Assembly (NCBI GenBank): GCA_947259865.1
Contig: CAMYNZ010000140.1
Location: forward strand, 1 to 20,576
DNA: 20,576 bases
Reading direction: 5' to 3'
Origin: an uncultured Desulfobacterales bacterium
GTDB taxonomy: Bacteria; Desulfobacterota; Desulfobacteria; Desulfobacterales; G020354645
Of the stretch, positions 1-6,817 are shown one piece after another; within the stretch, counting starts at the first letter, position 1, and each line of letters starts with the position of its first letter. The notes beneath the pieces were generated by a model. The model worked only from the letters and a program-made list of their open reading frames with translations, ran no database searches and had not been told where the DNA came from. Position numbers and translations under genes: made by a program.

Positions 1-78
1 CGGGTAAGAATCCGCAAAGTTTCGCCCTTTAAGAGGTTAGGGTAAAATCAAAAAAAGTCAGTTGGAAAGGAACGAATT

Positions 79-1312
79 GTGGCAGAAGAATTGGATCTTC
101 AAACGCCAGAAACGTCACAAAATGCGATGCCTGAAGAAAGTGGTTCCTCATCTGCAGTTTGCTGAGATAGGCAATCATCTGCAGGTGCAGATGCTAAAAC
201 GGCTGTTTTACCGTTGCAACCCAAACCGGCCAAAGAAATTGTCTGTTGCGGATCCTCTTCAGCACCACAAAGCAGCCCCAACGAACGTCCCGGTTATGCG
301 CTTTGCCCTTTTGTCGAAGATTTCATGCCAACACCGATCGGTCCGGTCCCCAGGATCAAGACGGAGCTGTCCGCGACCGATATTGTCGGGACCATCAAGA
401 CTCGCCTGAGCATATCCCGAATGAATTATACAGTTGCTCCGGGGCTTTATGGCATAGGGGAGCCGAGTTCAAATTCGCCCGTGCTGGTAACAGCCAACTA
501 CAAGTTGACCTTTGATGTGTTGCGCAAAGAAATGGCCGGCCTCAATGTTTGGATTCTCGTGGTCGATACGCGGGGTATAAACGTGTGGTGTGCGGCCGGC
601 AAAAAAACCTTTTCAACCCAGGAGGTCGTTCAACGGGTAAAACTTTCAAGTTTGGATCGGGTTGTAGACCATCGCAAACTGATATTGCCCCAGCTCTCTG
701 CCACAGGGGTATCGGCCCAACAGGTCAAAAAGGGCTGCGGCTTTAAGGTCGTCTGGGGGCCGGTACGTGCCGTTGATATCAAATCCTTTCTTACAAGCGG
801 AATGAAGGCGGATACGGATATGCGGCGGGTCACATTTTCTTTTCCCGAAAGAGTGGTGCTCATACCGGTAGAGCTTTCCGTCGTTTTAAAACAAATGGTG
901 TGGTTGATCATTCTCGCTTTTCCCCTGGTTGGAAGCCGTACCCTGGCCGGCTCTAGCGGTTTAGACCGCTTTTCACCAAGGCTCGCAGTCGTCGAGCCAT
1001 GTTGTCGTCCACGTCGCGGCATTGTTACCCTGGATACCAACACGGGCATTTGCTTTAAAAGGAGCCATCGCAGGGTTTATAACCGGCACCGCTGTTGTCT
1101 GGATATTCTGGCATCAGGTCGGCGGATGGGGTGCACTGGGCCTTCTTTTTTGCACGGCAGTTATCAGTTCTTACCTGGCGATGAATTTTACCGGATCGAC
1201 GCCCTATACCTCGATGTCCGGTGTCGAAAAAGAAATGCGCAGGGCCCTGCCCCTGCAAATGGCTGCAGGACTGATGACCGTTGTGGTGTGGGTTGGGTCG
1301 GCCTTTGTTTGA
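79..1312 (+). pseudogene. hgcA: HgcA, corrinoid protein of mercury methylation, disrupted (in-frame TGA and frameshift)
   Basis: HgcA carries a methyl group on a corrinoid and passes it to Hg(II), working with HgcB at the inner membrane. The diagnostic cap-helix motif NVWCAAGK is present, with the cobalt-ligand Cys codon at 589-591. Before it come VAPGLY and VTANYK; after it come GFKVVWGPVRA and MRRVTF, all typical of the corrinoid domain. The best start is GTG at 79, with a GGAAAGGA Shine-Dalgarno at 64-71. That frame meets TGA at 163-165 but then continues directly into the HgcA homology. A TTG at 214 or ATG at 325 would avoid the TGA, without a good ribosome site. After the first membrane helix (about 898-930) the frame is lost: the C-terminal membrane domain (LLPWIP, SSYLAMNFTGSTPYTS, GVEKEMRR, final helix) is read in the next frame, 1022-1312. 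Net change is +1 or -2, somewhere between about 955 and 1020. It may be a true pseudogene or sequence error. Family identity is certain; functional state is not. Confidence 0.9.
176..193 (+). other. Hairpin 10 nt after the in-frame TGA of hgcA (SECIS-like geometry, unproven)
   Basis: A perfect 7-bp stem (CATCTGC at 176-182 with GCAGATG at 187-193) closes an AGGT loop, beginning 10 nt after TGA 163-165. Bacterial SECIS elements are hairpins just 3' of UGA with G residues in the apical loop, so the geometry is compatible with selenocysteine insertion. A short chance palindrome is equally possible: the 8-mer CATCTGCA also occurs at 149-156. Confidence 0.3.
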
Positions 1313-1344
1313 TAATTTTTTAATTTAAAAGCAGTTTCTAAGTT

Positions 1345-1547
1345 GGTCGCTGCATAAATCATCAGCGACTGCATCGTGCGAACTCATGCATAAAGGAGCC
1401 TAACGAAAGAACAGCGTTTGAACATTAATCATTAGGTGGCAGGTAAATTCATCAGTGTGCACCAAAACCACATCCGGGTCACAGCCTGTTCGTTCGTAAG
1501 GCTCCCTAATGCATTCAAACAGCGCACGATTTCGCTGCTGATAATTT
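1345..1547 (+). repeat. Dispersed repeat family A, left copy
   Basis: This roughly 200-bp stretch fills most of the gap between hgcA and hgcB. Its two ends (1345-1397 and 1485-1547) match the reverse complement of 6533-6734 nearly base for base, while the middle has diverged. It has no convincing coding frame. The rest of the gap (1313-1344 and 1548-1579) shows nothing else. Confidence 0.85.
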
Positions 1548-1579
1548 ATTCCGCTATCTTTGCAATGATCTGTCCAGTT

Positions 1580-1666
1580 CGGGGGTTGGGGCAATTCGTT
1601 AAACCGCAGCCTGCGACGAGCTCAGCCGAGTCGAATATCGAATAAAGAATACTGAATATCGAAGGA
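1580..1666 (+). repeat. Dispersed repeat family R, left copy
   Basis: About 85 bp that match the reverse complement of 5013-5101 almost perfectly. It contains the GAATATCGAATAAAGAATA-type string also seen in shorter form near 2283-2320 and 4968-5008. Its right edge supplies the GAAGG ribosome-binding sequence (1661-1665) of hgcB. Confidence 0.85.
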
Positions 1667-1675
1667 AAAAATAAT

Positions 1676-1966
1676 ATGGAAGGATTCAGGTATTTACCCG
1701 GAGTTTCAACCTTGACTTTAGACGAGCAGGCCTGTGTGGGGTGTGGCATGTGTGAAATTGTGTGCCCCCATCGCGTAATGACGCTCGAAAATCGCAAAGC
1801 CAAAGTGGCTGATTACAACGGATGCATGGAGTGCGGGGCCTGTGCAACCAACTGTCCGACAAATGCCATTGCGGTCACCCCGGGTGTGGGTTGTGCATCT
1901 GCCATTATTAACACCTGGCTAAAGGGGAGAAAGACTTCATCCTGCAGTGAAGTGAAATGCTGCTGA
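1676..1966 (+). CDS. hgcB: HgcB, 2[4Fe-4S] ferredoxin of mercury methylation
   Basis: HgcB is the electron donor that re-reduces the HgcA corrinoid; its C-terminal cysteines are thought to bind and deliver Hg(II). The 96-residue protein is intact and of normal length. It has two CX2CX2CX3C clusters (C20/C23/C26/C30 and C50/C53/C56/C60), the second in the HgcB-typical context CMECGAC. It also has the conserved C73 in GVGCAS and the terminal vicinal pair C95-C96. The start MEGFRYLPGV is family-typical and follows a GAAGG site. Unlike the usual hgcAB arrangement of near-adjacent genes, it sits 363 nt from the hgcA stop, and its leader is made of repeats. It may therefore be uncoupled from hgcA transcription. 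Identification is very secure; whether it still works alongside a broken hgcA is open. Confidence 0.96.
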   Translation: MEGFRYLPGVSTLTLDEQACVGCGMCEIVCPHRVMTLENRKAKVADYNGCMECGACATNCPTNAIAVTPGVGCASAIINTWLKGRKTSSCSEVKCC

Positions 1967-2000
1967 CTTCACCGTTAGAAGTGGTTTCAAAAACACGTTT

Positions 2001-2070
2001 GAGGCGGGCAAGCCGCGCCGGAGGCGGACAAGCCGCGCCGGAGGCGGACAAGCCGCGCCGGAGGCGGACA
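2001..2070. repeat. Tandem repeat, 20-bp unit, 3.5 copies
   Basis: The GC-rich unit GAGGCGGACAAGCCGCGCCG is repeated head to tail three and a half times, with one G/A difference in the first copy. It lies 35 nt after hgcB in noncoding sequence. There are no unique spacers, so it is not a CRISPR. Confidence 0.95.
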
Positions 2071-2140
2071 TGCCTCAGATCAGGTTTTTGTTTATAAAAT
2101 AATGCGTTGAAAAGCCGCAATATTCGGTTAACCGGATATA

Positions 2141-2203
2141 TCGCGGCTGAAAGCCGCTCCCACCCATGCATCATCGATAGGTGGGAGCGGCTTTCAGCCG
2201 CGA
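2141..2203. repeat. REP-like perfect hairpin, 24-bp arms
   Basis: The arms 2141-2164 and 2180-2203 are perfect reverse complements around a 15-nt loop and contain GGTGGGAGCGGCTTTCAGCC. This resembles widespread REP/BIME-type palindromes. No T-tract follows on either strand, so it is not a classical terminator, although it could end or stabilise the hgcB transcript. The rest of 1967-2374 holds only short pieces of the R-type string near 2283-2320. Confidence 0.85.
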
Positions 2204-2374
2204 TCGAAAGGAATCCAACCGGTTTTTAATCCCGCTACAAGGGGGAGTGACGGGCTCAAAGGATCAACCCATTTTTCACCTTCGAAATTCAGTATTTCTT
2301 GTTCGATATTCTGCGGTTCAAATCAATTAAGTTTCATTCTTGTCAGAAATCCACACCTGCAAACAGTTGCCGAA

Positions 2375-3385
2375 TTACTCTGATTTAAAGTGGTCCCACC
2401 CCGCCGGTATAACCTCTTTGGAGGTTCCTTCCGGATTGATCAACTCAATGGACCCTGTATCGGTAATTTCGCCGATGGCAAAAAGCGGCTCGTTAAATTT
2501 TTTTTGATACTCCCGGGAAATCTGGGTCGCGACATCGGCGGCTACCGTGATAAGTAGGGTGTAGTCTTCTCCTCCTGCCAGAGCAAATTCTATGGGGTCA
2601 AAATCATACTGATCACAAAAGTGTTTAAGGTTTTGTGATAGCGGAATTTTTTCAGCATATATTTTTGCTCCCACCCCGCTTTGCTTGACGATGTGACCCA
2701 GATCAGAACTGAGTCCATCACTGACATCGATAGCAGCACGGACTATTTTTTTAGACGCCAGGAATCGTCCTTCCCGCAGGCATGGTTTTGGCAGGATATG
2801 GGCTTCAAATAATTGCCTGTGTTCTTTGGATGCAACTTCAATATCATTCAGGACAAGATGCAAACCCGCCCTGCTGTCTCCCAAACAACCGGTTGAAAAT
2901 ATTACATCGCCTCGGCGGGCTTTGTCGCGGAATAAAATTTCAGATTTTGAAACAAAACCCGTAACGACAACATTTATGATCAAATCAACGCTTGAACGGG
3001 TTGTATCGCCACCAAGAATATTGACTTTATACTCCCTAGCCAGGCTTTTCATGCCCTGATAAATATCATCGAGAAAGTCGATGTTGCAGTCCCGGGGAAT
3101 GGCAATGCTGACAAACGCCTCCCGGGCAGTGCCGCCCATGGCGGCAATATCACTTAGATTGACCGCCAGCGATTTATATCCCAGGTTAAATCCGGATGTT
3201 GCTTCTCTTAAAAAATGAATCCTTTCAACCAGCAGATCTGTTGTGACCAGTGTGATTTGATTCGGATCAGTAGTAAAGGCCGCAGCGTCATCACCGATTG
3301 CCTTTACGATATTATCGGGTCGAATCAGGCAACCGTGGCTAATCTTCTCTATAAAACCGAACTCTCCTATATCACGCAGTTTCAT
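2375..3385 (-). CDS. thiL: Thiamine-monophosphate kinase ThiL
   Basis: ThiL phosphorylates thiamine monophosphate with ATP to give TPP, the last step of cofactor synthesis. The 336-residue length is normal. Family hallmarks in order are the acidic metal-binding motif AIGDDAAAF near residue 30, TTDLLVERIHF near 48-58, AVNLSDIAAMGG near 75-85, GGDTTRS near 125, and the C-terminal ALAGGEDYTLL. It is the last gene of a three-gene minus-strand operon: its ATG overlaps the thiE stop by 4 nt (ATGA type), which implies translational coupling and fixes the start. Control is expected from the upstream TPP riboswitch if transcription crosses the spacer before thiM. Nothing in the protein looks abnormal. 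Confidence 0.96.
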   Translation of the reverse strand: MKLRDIGEFGFIEKISHGCLIRPDNIVKAIGDDAAAFTTDPNQITLVTTDLLVERIHFLREATSGFNLGYKSLAVNLSDIAAMGGTAREAFVSIAIPRDCNIDFLDDIYQGMKSLAREYKVNILGGDTTRSSVDLIINVVVTGFVSKSEILFRDKARRGDVIFSTGCLGDSRAGLHLVLNDIEVASKEHRQLFEAHILPKPCLREGRFLASKKIVRAAIDVSDGLSSDLGHIVKQSGVGAKIYAEKIPLSQNLKHFCDQYDFDPIEFALAGGEDYTLLITVAADVATQISREYQKKFNEPLFAIGEITDTGSIELINPEGTSKEVIPAGWDHFKSE

Positions 3386-4023
3386 GAAATTCTTGCCTGG
3401 GTAATGGTTTTGAATAATTCTTGGGTCGCAAGCTCCGGATTATCAGCCGAGACGATAGCGGATACAACCGCAACGCCATCTGCGCCGTGTTTAATTACGT
3501 CGGCGGCATTGTCTTTTGTGAGACCGCCGATACCAACCAGAGGTATCCGAACCGCATTTCGGATTTCCCGCAGACCCTCCAGGCCAAGGGCAGGTGCCGT
3601 ATCGGTCTTCGTCGGAGTGGCGTAGATGGGACTCACCCCGATATAATCAGCGCCCCCTTTTTCGGCTTCGATTGCATCCTGTAAAGATTCTGCAGAAACA
3701 CCGATGACCATCGAATCTTTTAAAATTTTCCGGGCCACATGCAGCGGCATATCTGATTGACCCAGATGAACACCATCTGCGCCAACCGCCTGGGCGACGT
3801 CTACCCGATCATTGATAATGAGGGGTATGTCATGAACGTTGAGATGCGCTTTTATGGAATTGGCCTGCTCAATGAACTCGCGTATCGGGCAATTTTTCTC
3901 CCTGAGCTGCACGCAGGTAACCCCGCCGCGCACGGAACTTTGCAGGATTTCCAAGGTCGTTCTGCCGCGGGACAGACCCCGGTCGGTAACTAAATATAGT
4001 GAATAATCAATTTTCTTTTTCAT
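3382..4023 (-). CDS. thiE: Thiamine phosphate synthase ThiE
   Basis: ThiE joins hydroxymethylpyrimidine pyrophosphate and thiazole phosphate to thiamine monophosphate. The 213-residue TIM-barrel protein carries the expected sequence blocks: LYLVTDR at the N-terminus, VQLREKN (38-44), IINDRVDVA (69-77), GADGVHLGQSD (81-91), YIGVSPIYATPTKTD (127-141) and the phosphate-binding GIGGLTKDN (164-172). It overlaps thiM by 4 nt upstream and thiL by 4 nt downstream, so the three are almost certainly co-translated. It supplies the substrate of ThiL and consumes the product of ThiM. No thiD or thiC is in the window, so the pyrimidine half must come from elsewhere. Confidence 0.96.
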   Translation of the reverse strand: MKKKIDYSLYLVTDRGLSRGRTTLEILQSSVRGGVTCVQLREKNCPIREFIEQANSIKAHLNVHDIPLIINDRVDVAQAVGADGVHLGQSDMPLHVARKILKDSMVIGVSAESLQDAIEAEKGGADYIGVSPIYATPTKTDTAPALGLEGLREIRNAVRIPLVGIGGLTKDNAADVIKHGADGVAVVSAIVSADNPELATQELFKTITQARIS

Positions 4024-4832
4024 TCCCGTTCTATTTTACAGCCGTTTTTAAGTTCTTCCGGAGTTATCGTATAAAGTGCATCCAGCAGGCTTATCATAAA
4101 ACTCCCGGGCGCCGAAGCATGCCGACCGGCGATCTCTCCGGCCAGGCCAAAGTAGGCCAGCGCGGTTGCCGTGGCACTGACCGGATCCTTGTCGACAGAT
4201 AAAAATGCGCCAATAGTAACCGTGGCCGTGCATCCGGTGCCGGTAACGCTGGCCATTAACGAATGGCCGTTGGCTACTCGAATGACCTGATGGCCGTCGG
4301 TGATAAGATCAACCGGACCGGTAATCGCCAGGGTGGTTCCGAGTTCGGCAGCCAATATTTTTGCTGTCCGGGCGGCATCTTCAACCGAGTGAATGGAATC
4401 CACACCCTTGGTTGTTGAATTATCATGCCGAAGAGATAGGATTTCAGAAGCATTTCCGCGCAATACGCTGATGCGTGTTTCGGTGATCAGCCTTTTAGCA
4501 GACAGGGTCCTGAGTGATGTTGCGCCCGCACCCACCGGATCCAGAATAATTGGTGTACGGTTTTCCGAGGCCTTTTTACCGGCCGTTATCATGGCATCAA
4601 TCCAGTCATCGGTCAGCGTGCCGATATTGAGCACCAGGGCGCCGGCAAATGACACCATCTCTTCCACTTCGTTTATGGCATGGGCCATCACCGGCGAGGC
4701 TCCCATGGCCAGAAGTGCGTTGGCGGTAAAATTCATGACCACAAAATTGGTAATGTTGTGAACCAGAGGTTTTTTTTCTCTTACAGCGATAAGGTTCTGT
4801 GCTGCTCTGTCAGGCAAATTTTCCATATTCAT
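4020..4832 (-). CDS. thiM: Hydroxyethylthiazole kinase ThiM
   Basis: ThiM phosphorylates salvaged 4-methyl-5-hydroxyethylthiazole to the thiazole phosphate used by ThiE. The 270-residue protein shows VHNITNFVVMN (24-34), ALLAMGASPVMA (39-50), LDPVGAGA (97-104), RGNASE (125-130) and the catalytic-site motif GTGCTAT with Cys201. It is first in the thiMEL operon; the next gene starts inside its stop codon. The ATG at 4832 follows a modest AGAGAG site, and a second in-frame ATG six bases on is an alternative start. Its presence shows that thiazole salvage feeds the pathway. The matching TPP riboswitch is about 690 nt upstream, unusually far. Confidence 0.96.
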   Translation of the reverse strand: MNMENLPDRAAQNLIAVREKKPLVHNITNFVVMNFTANALLAMGASPVMAHAINEVEEMVSFAGALVLNIGTLTDDWIDAMITAGKKASENRTPIILDPVGAGATSLRTLSAKRLITETRISVLRGNASEILSLRHDNSTTKGVDSIHSVEDAARTAKILAAELGTTLAITGPVDLITDGHQVIRVANGHSLMASVTGTGCTATVTIGAFLSVDKDPVSATATALAYFGLAGEIAGRHASAPGSFMISLLDALYTITPEELKNGCKIERE

Positions 4833-4877
4833 GCTCTCTTTTGTTTTTTGGTCAATTCAGGGGTCGGGGTATTTTTT

Positions 4878-4916
4878 CTTGCCATACAAACCGGGTGCCT
4901 TACACCCGGCTGCAAG
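4878..4916. repeat. Small hairpin upstream of thiM
   Basis: A 7-bp stem (CCGGGTG at 4891-4897 with CACCCGG at 4903-4909) is enclosed by CTTGC/GCAAG at 4878-4882 and 4912-4916. It lies 46 nt upstream of thiM. It has no T-tract in the direction of thiM transcription, so a terminator role is unlikely. Confidence 0.5.
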
Positions 4917-5012
4917 TGCACCGTTTAAAGCACTGGCGTGCTTTTGTCCTTTTATATTATTAGCAGTGAATATCGAATGACGAACAAGGAATATCGAACC
5001 GCAGAACGATTT

Positions 5013-5101
5013 TTTCTTTCGACATTCAGTATTCTTTATTCGATATTCGACTCGGCTGAGCTCGTCGCAGGCTGCGGTTAAACGAATTGCCCCGACCCCT
5101 A
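5013..5101 (-). repeat. Dispersed repeat family R, right copy (inverted)
   Basis: Reverse-complement copy of 1580-1666, differing at only a few positions. Together the two copies form an inverted pair enclosing hgcB and thiLEM. It lies between thiM and its riboswitch. Confidence 0.85.
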
Positions 5102-5104
5102 TAT

Positions 5105-5423
5105 TAATATTACCCTAATTGAGCGAAAGTCGAGGGTGCCCCAGATTCAAGGCGTCCAAGGGCGAAGTCGTAGTGAACTACTGCGAGCCCTTGGCAACCA
5201 GCCAGAGGCTGACAAGCGCGGAAGATGGGGTGTTCCGCCAACGTACTCTGGCGGATAAACATGGGCTTTCCCGAAGGGTAAACAAAATGGAGTGGTTTTT
5301 TGACAATTTATATTTCACTGATGCGAGAGTTGTAAACAGCCTACACGTTGCTTAACGAATGTAATAAATTAGGTTTTTTATATAAATTCTCCATTTTGTT
5401 TACGCTCATTTAGGGTATTATTA
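5105..5423. mobile_element. Candidate MITE-like element with 21-bp terminal inverted repeats
   Basis: The ends 5105-5125 and 5403-5423 are inverted repeats agreeing at 19 of 21 positions (core ACCCTAA-TGAGCG). Inside lies a second, perfect 15-nt inverted pair (5278-5292 and 5389-5403) and a small hairpin around GTAGTGAACTAC near 5169-5180. It encodes no recognisable protein; the 78-codon frame at 5119-5355 runs through the palindromes. About 319 bp with inverted ends and no transposase suggests a non-autonomous element. I could not confirm a target-site duplication. Confidence 0.5.
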
Positions 5424-5444
5424 AACTCAGATGGCCTTCGATCA

Positions 5445-5476
5445 ATAAAAAAGCCGTTTCCGGCAGGAAACGGCTT
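5445..5476 (-). terminator. Rho-independent terminator, expression platform of the TPP riboswitch
   Basis: On the minus strand an 11-bp stem (AAGCCGTTTCC/GGAAACGGCTT) with a 4-nt loop is followed by a run of six T residues. It starts about 45 nt after the aptamer. This is the expected layout of a riboswitch acting by transcription termination. Confidence 0.85.
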
Positions 5477-5517
5477 AACACACTCCAAAACTATATGGAG
5501 ATTATGAATGGTTACTG

Positions 5518-5598
5518 TCGTTTCCCTACGCTGGTATTATCCAGATCAGGTTCAAAGGGTTTTATCTCAGGCCCCACCGGCCACCCCGGTCACTCAAC
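5518..5598 (-). ncRNA. TPP (THI-box) riboswitch aptamer
   Basis: Read on the minus strand, the thi-box hallmarks follow in order: CGGGGTG, then GGGGCCTGAGAT, then ACCCTTTGAACCTGATCTGG, then ATAATACCAGCGTAGGGAAA. These are the conserved pyrimidine- and pyrophosphate-sensing helices. A terminator and then thiMEL follow on the same strand. In known examples TPP binding causes termination, lowering thi expression. The first thi codon is about 690 nt from the aptamer, with a repeat and a MITE-like element between. Confidence 0.96.
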
Positions 5599-5612
5599 TT
5601 TTTGCTAGTTTA

Positions 5613-5641
5613 AAACTACGGAGTATGTATGAGAGTGTCAA
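5613..5641 (-). promoter_or_regulatory. Predicted sigma-70 promoter for the riboswitch leader
   Basis: On the minus strand a perfect -35 TTGACA (5636-5641) stands 17 nt from TAGTTT (5613-5618), a weak -10. Transcription would begin around 5606, just before the aptamer. This means the riboswitch does not depend on read-through from the LUD gene. Confidence 0.5.
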
Positions 5642-5659
5642 GTGAAAATTTTAGCTTCA

Positions 5660-6313
5660 CTATAGCCCCATACTCTCATTGATCAAGACAACCCGCGTCC
5701 TGCCCTTGGGAAAGGATTTTTCAGTAATTGTCCAGGTGTTGCAGATGCGGTCGGGGCTGCTGCATTCTTCACAGTAAGAGGTTTTGATACAGGGCGTTTT
5801 TTTATCCAATCGCATGGCATTGGTGGGGGCCGCGTAATTCTTGACCCGGAAAATAGCGGTGTTTAAACTGGAAACGATTTTATTGCGTCCGACCAGCACG
5901 ACCACATTTTTGGGACCAAAGGTAATACCCACGACCCGGTTGCCGGTCATATCAAGGTTGACCAGCTGGCCCGATTCAGTGACGGCATTGGTTCCGGTGA
6001 TAAACAGATCCACCAGCAGTGATTGCCGGCGACGCTCATATGCTTGCGCGGGTTTGATTTTTTTATCGAGAGTGTCCAGCACTTCCATATCTTCGCGATT
6101 TTTTAAGGCCGCATAAAGACCGGTGGCAACGAATGTCATGGAGCCGCCCCAGGAGATGCTTTTGGGGTTTATGGCGGGGATAATGTTCTCCATCACGATT
6201 TCTTTGGCCGCTGCCTTATTTTCAGCCACAAAGACCTCAAAATTATTGGCCTCTAATTCTTTTTTGAGATCGTTCAAGCGTATCTGCCAAAAATTTTCCA
6301 TTGGTTTGTCCAT
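5660..6313 (-). CDS. LUD-domain protein (YkgG/LutC family, lactate-utilization-like)
   Basis: A 217-residue cytosolic protein of the LUD superfamily, related to LutC/YkgG. The family signatures are ISWGGSMTF (53-61), LFITGTNAVTESGQLV near 103-118, NRVVGITFGPKNVVVLVGRNKIV near 124-146, and a C-terminal cysteine group with CEEC and a further Cys (about 180-191). LutC works with LutA and LutB in L-lactate oxidation, but those partners are absent here. Stand-alone LUD proteins are common in anaerobes and their substrates are generally unknown, so a lactate role is only a family-based guess. The start is supported by a GAAGGAG site about 9 nt before ATG. It transcribes toward the thi riboswitch, which has its own promoter. 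Confidence 0.88.
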   Translation of the reverse strand: MDKPMENFWQIRLNDLKKELEANNFEVFVAENKAAAKEIVMENIIPAINPKSISWGGSMTFVATGLYAALKNREDMEVLDTLDKKIKPAQAYERRRQSLLVDLFITGTNAVTESGQLVNLDMTGNRVVGITFGPKNVVVLVGRNKIVSSLNTAIFRVKNYAAPTNAMRLDKKTPCIKTSYCEECSSPDRICNTWTITEKSFPKGRTRVVLINESMGL

Positions 6314-6437
6314 TTGTCACTCCTTCAGTTCAACTTGAGGTTATGCTAAGATTTGAAAGATAGCTATGCGTGAAGTCAGCAAGCTTTTCAGTCCAGCCGC
6401 TGGTAGAAGCGGAATGGGCCGCAATAGCGAGCACTTA

Positions 6438-6524
6438 CCCCGCAGCTTGCTGCGGGGTTTGCGAGCGAATCAGAAAATAGATAGAATTCCTCTCGGCGAA
6501 GATTCCCTGCAGCTTGCTGCAGGG
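6438..6524. repeat. Two GC-rich palindromes upstream of the LUD gene
   Basis: CCCCGCAGCTTGCTGCGGGG (6438-6457) and CCCTGCAGCTTGCTGCAGGG (6505-6524) are near-identical perfect palindromes 47 nt apart. Neither has a T-tract. They look like small dispersed REP-type units. Confidence 0.7.
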
Positions 6525-6532
6525 TACGCTTC

Positions 6533-6734
6533 AATTATCGGCAGCGAAATCGTGCGCTGTTTGAATGCATTAGGGAGCGTTGCGTAAGAACAGGCGGCAA
6601 CTGAAATTCAGGTTAGGTGTGCGCTGCTGATTTTATCGCTAACCGGGTGCTTAATTTTTGATCACTGTTCTTATGTTACGATCCCTTATGCATGAGTTCG
6701 CACGATGCAGTCGCCGATGATTTATGCAGCGACC
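6533..6734 (-). repeat. Dispersed repeat family A, right copy (inverted)
   Basis: Reverse-complement copy of 1345-1547: the outer 50-60 bp on each side are almost identical and the centre differs. It forms the outer inverted pair around hgcB, thiLEM and the LUD gene. No protein frame is evident. A predicted promoter lies 84-112 nt beyond its right edge and reads into it. Confidence 0.85.
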
Positions 6735-6817
6735 TGTCGGAGAAAATTCTCTGACCTCACAATTGTGTAAAGACCCACCCGGGGTCTAGCCTGTGCGCTC
6801 TTGCGGGTTCCTGCCGC

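Noticed and set aside
62..409. Open frame of 115 codons overlapping the start of hgcA
   Set aside because: It lies in another frame across clear HgcA-coding sequence and has a low-complexity basic composition; it is a shadow frame.
1400..1594. Minus-strand frame of 64 codons in the hgcA-hgcB gap
   Set aside because: It lies within repeats A and beyond; the other copy of A does not preserve the frame.
2001..2070. Short regular repeats as a CRISPR array
   Set aside because: The units are contiguous with no spacers and no cas genes are present, so this is a plain tandem repeat.
4878..4916. Hairpin before thiM as a terminator or second riboswitch
   Set aside because: No T-tract follows in the direction of thiM and it carries no known aptamer signature.
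5119..5355. 78-codon open frame in the thi leader region
   Set aside because: It runs through inverted repeats of the MITE-like element, has no ribosome site and no recognisable protein features.
6735..6811. Leftward transcript downstream of the TTGACA-TATATA promoter as 6S RNA or another known housekeeping RNA
   Set aside because: I could not match it to conserved blocks of 6S, tmRNA, SRP RNA or RNase P RNA; only the promoter and a short GACCC/GGGTC stem are supported.
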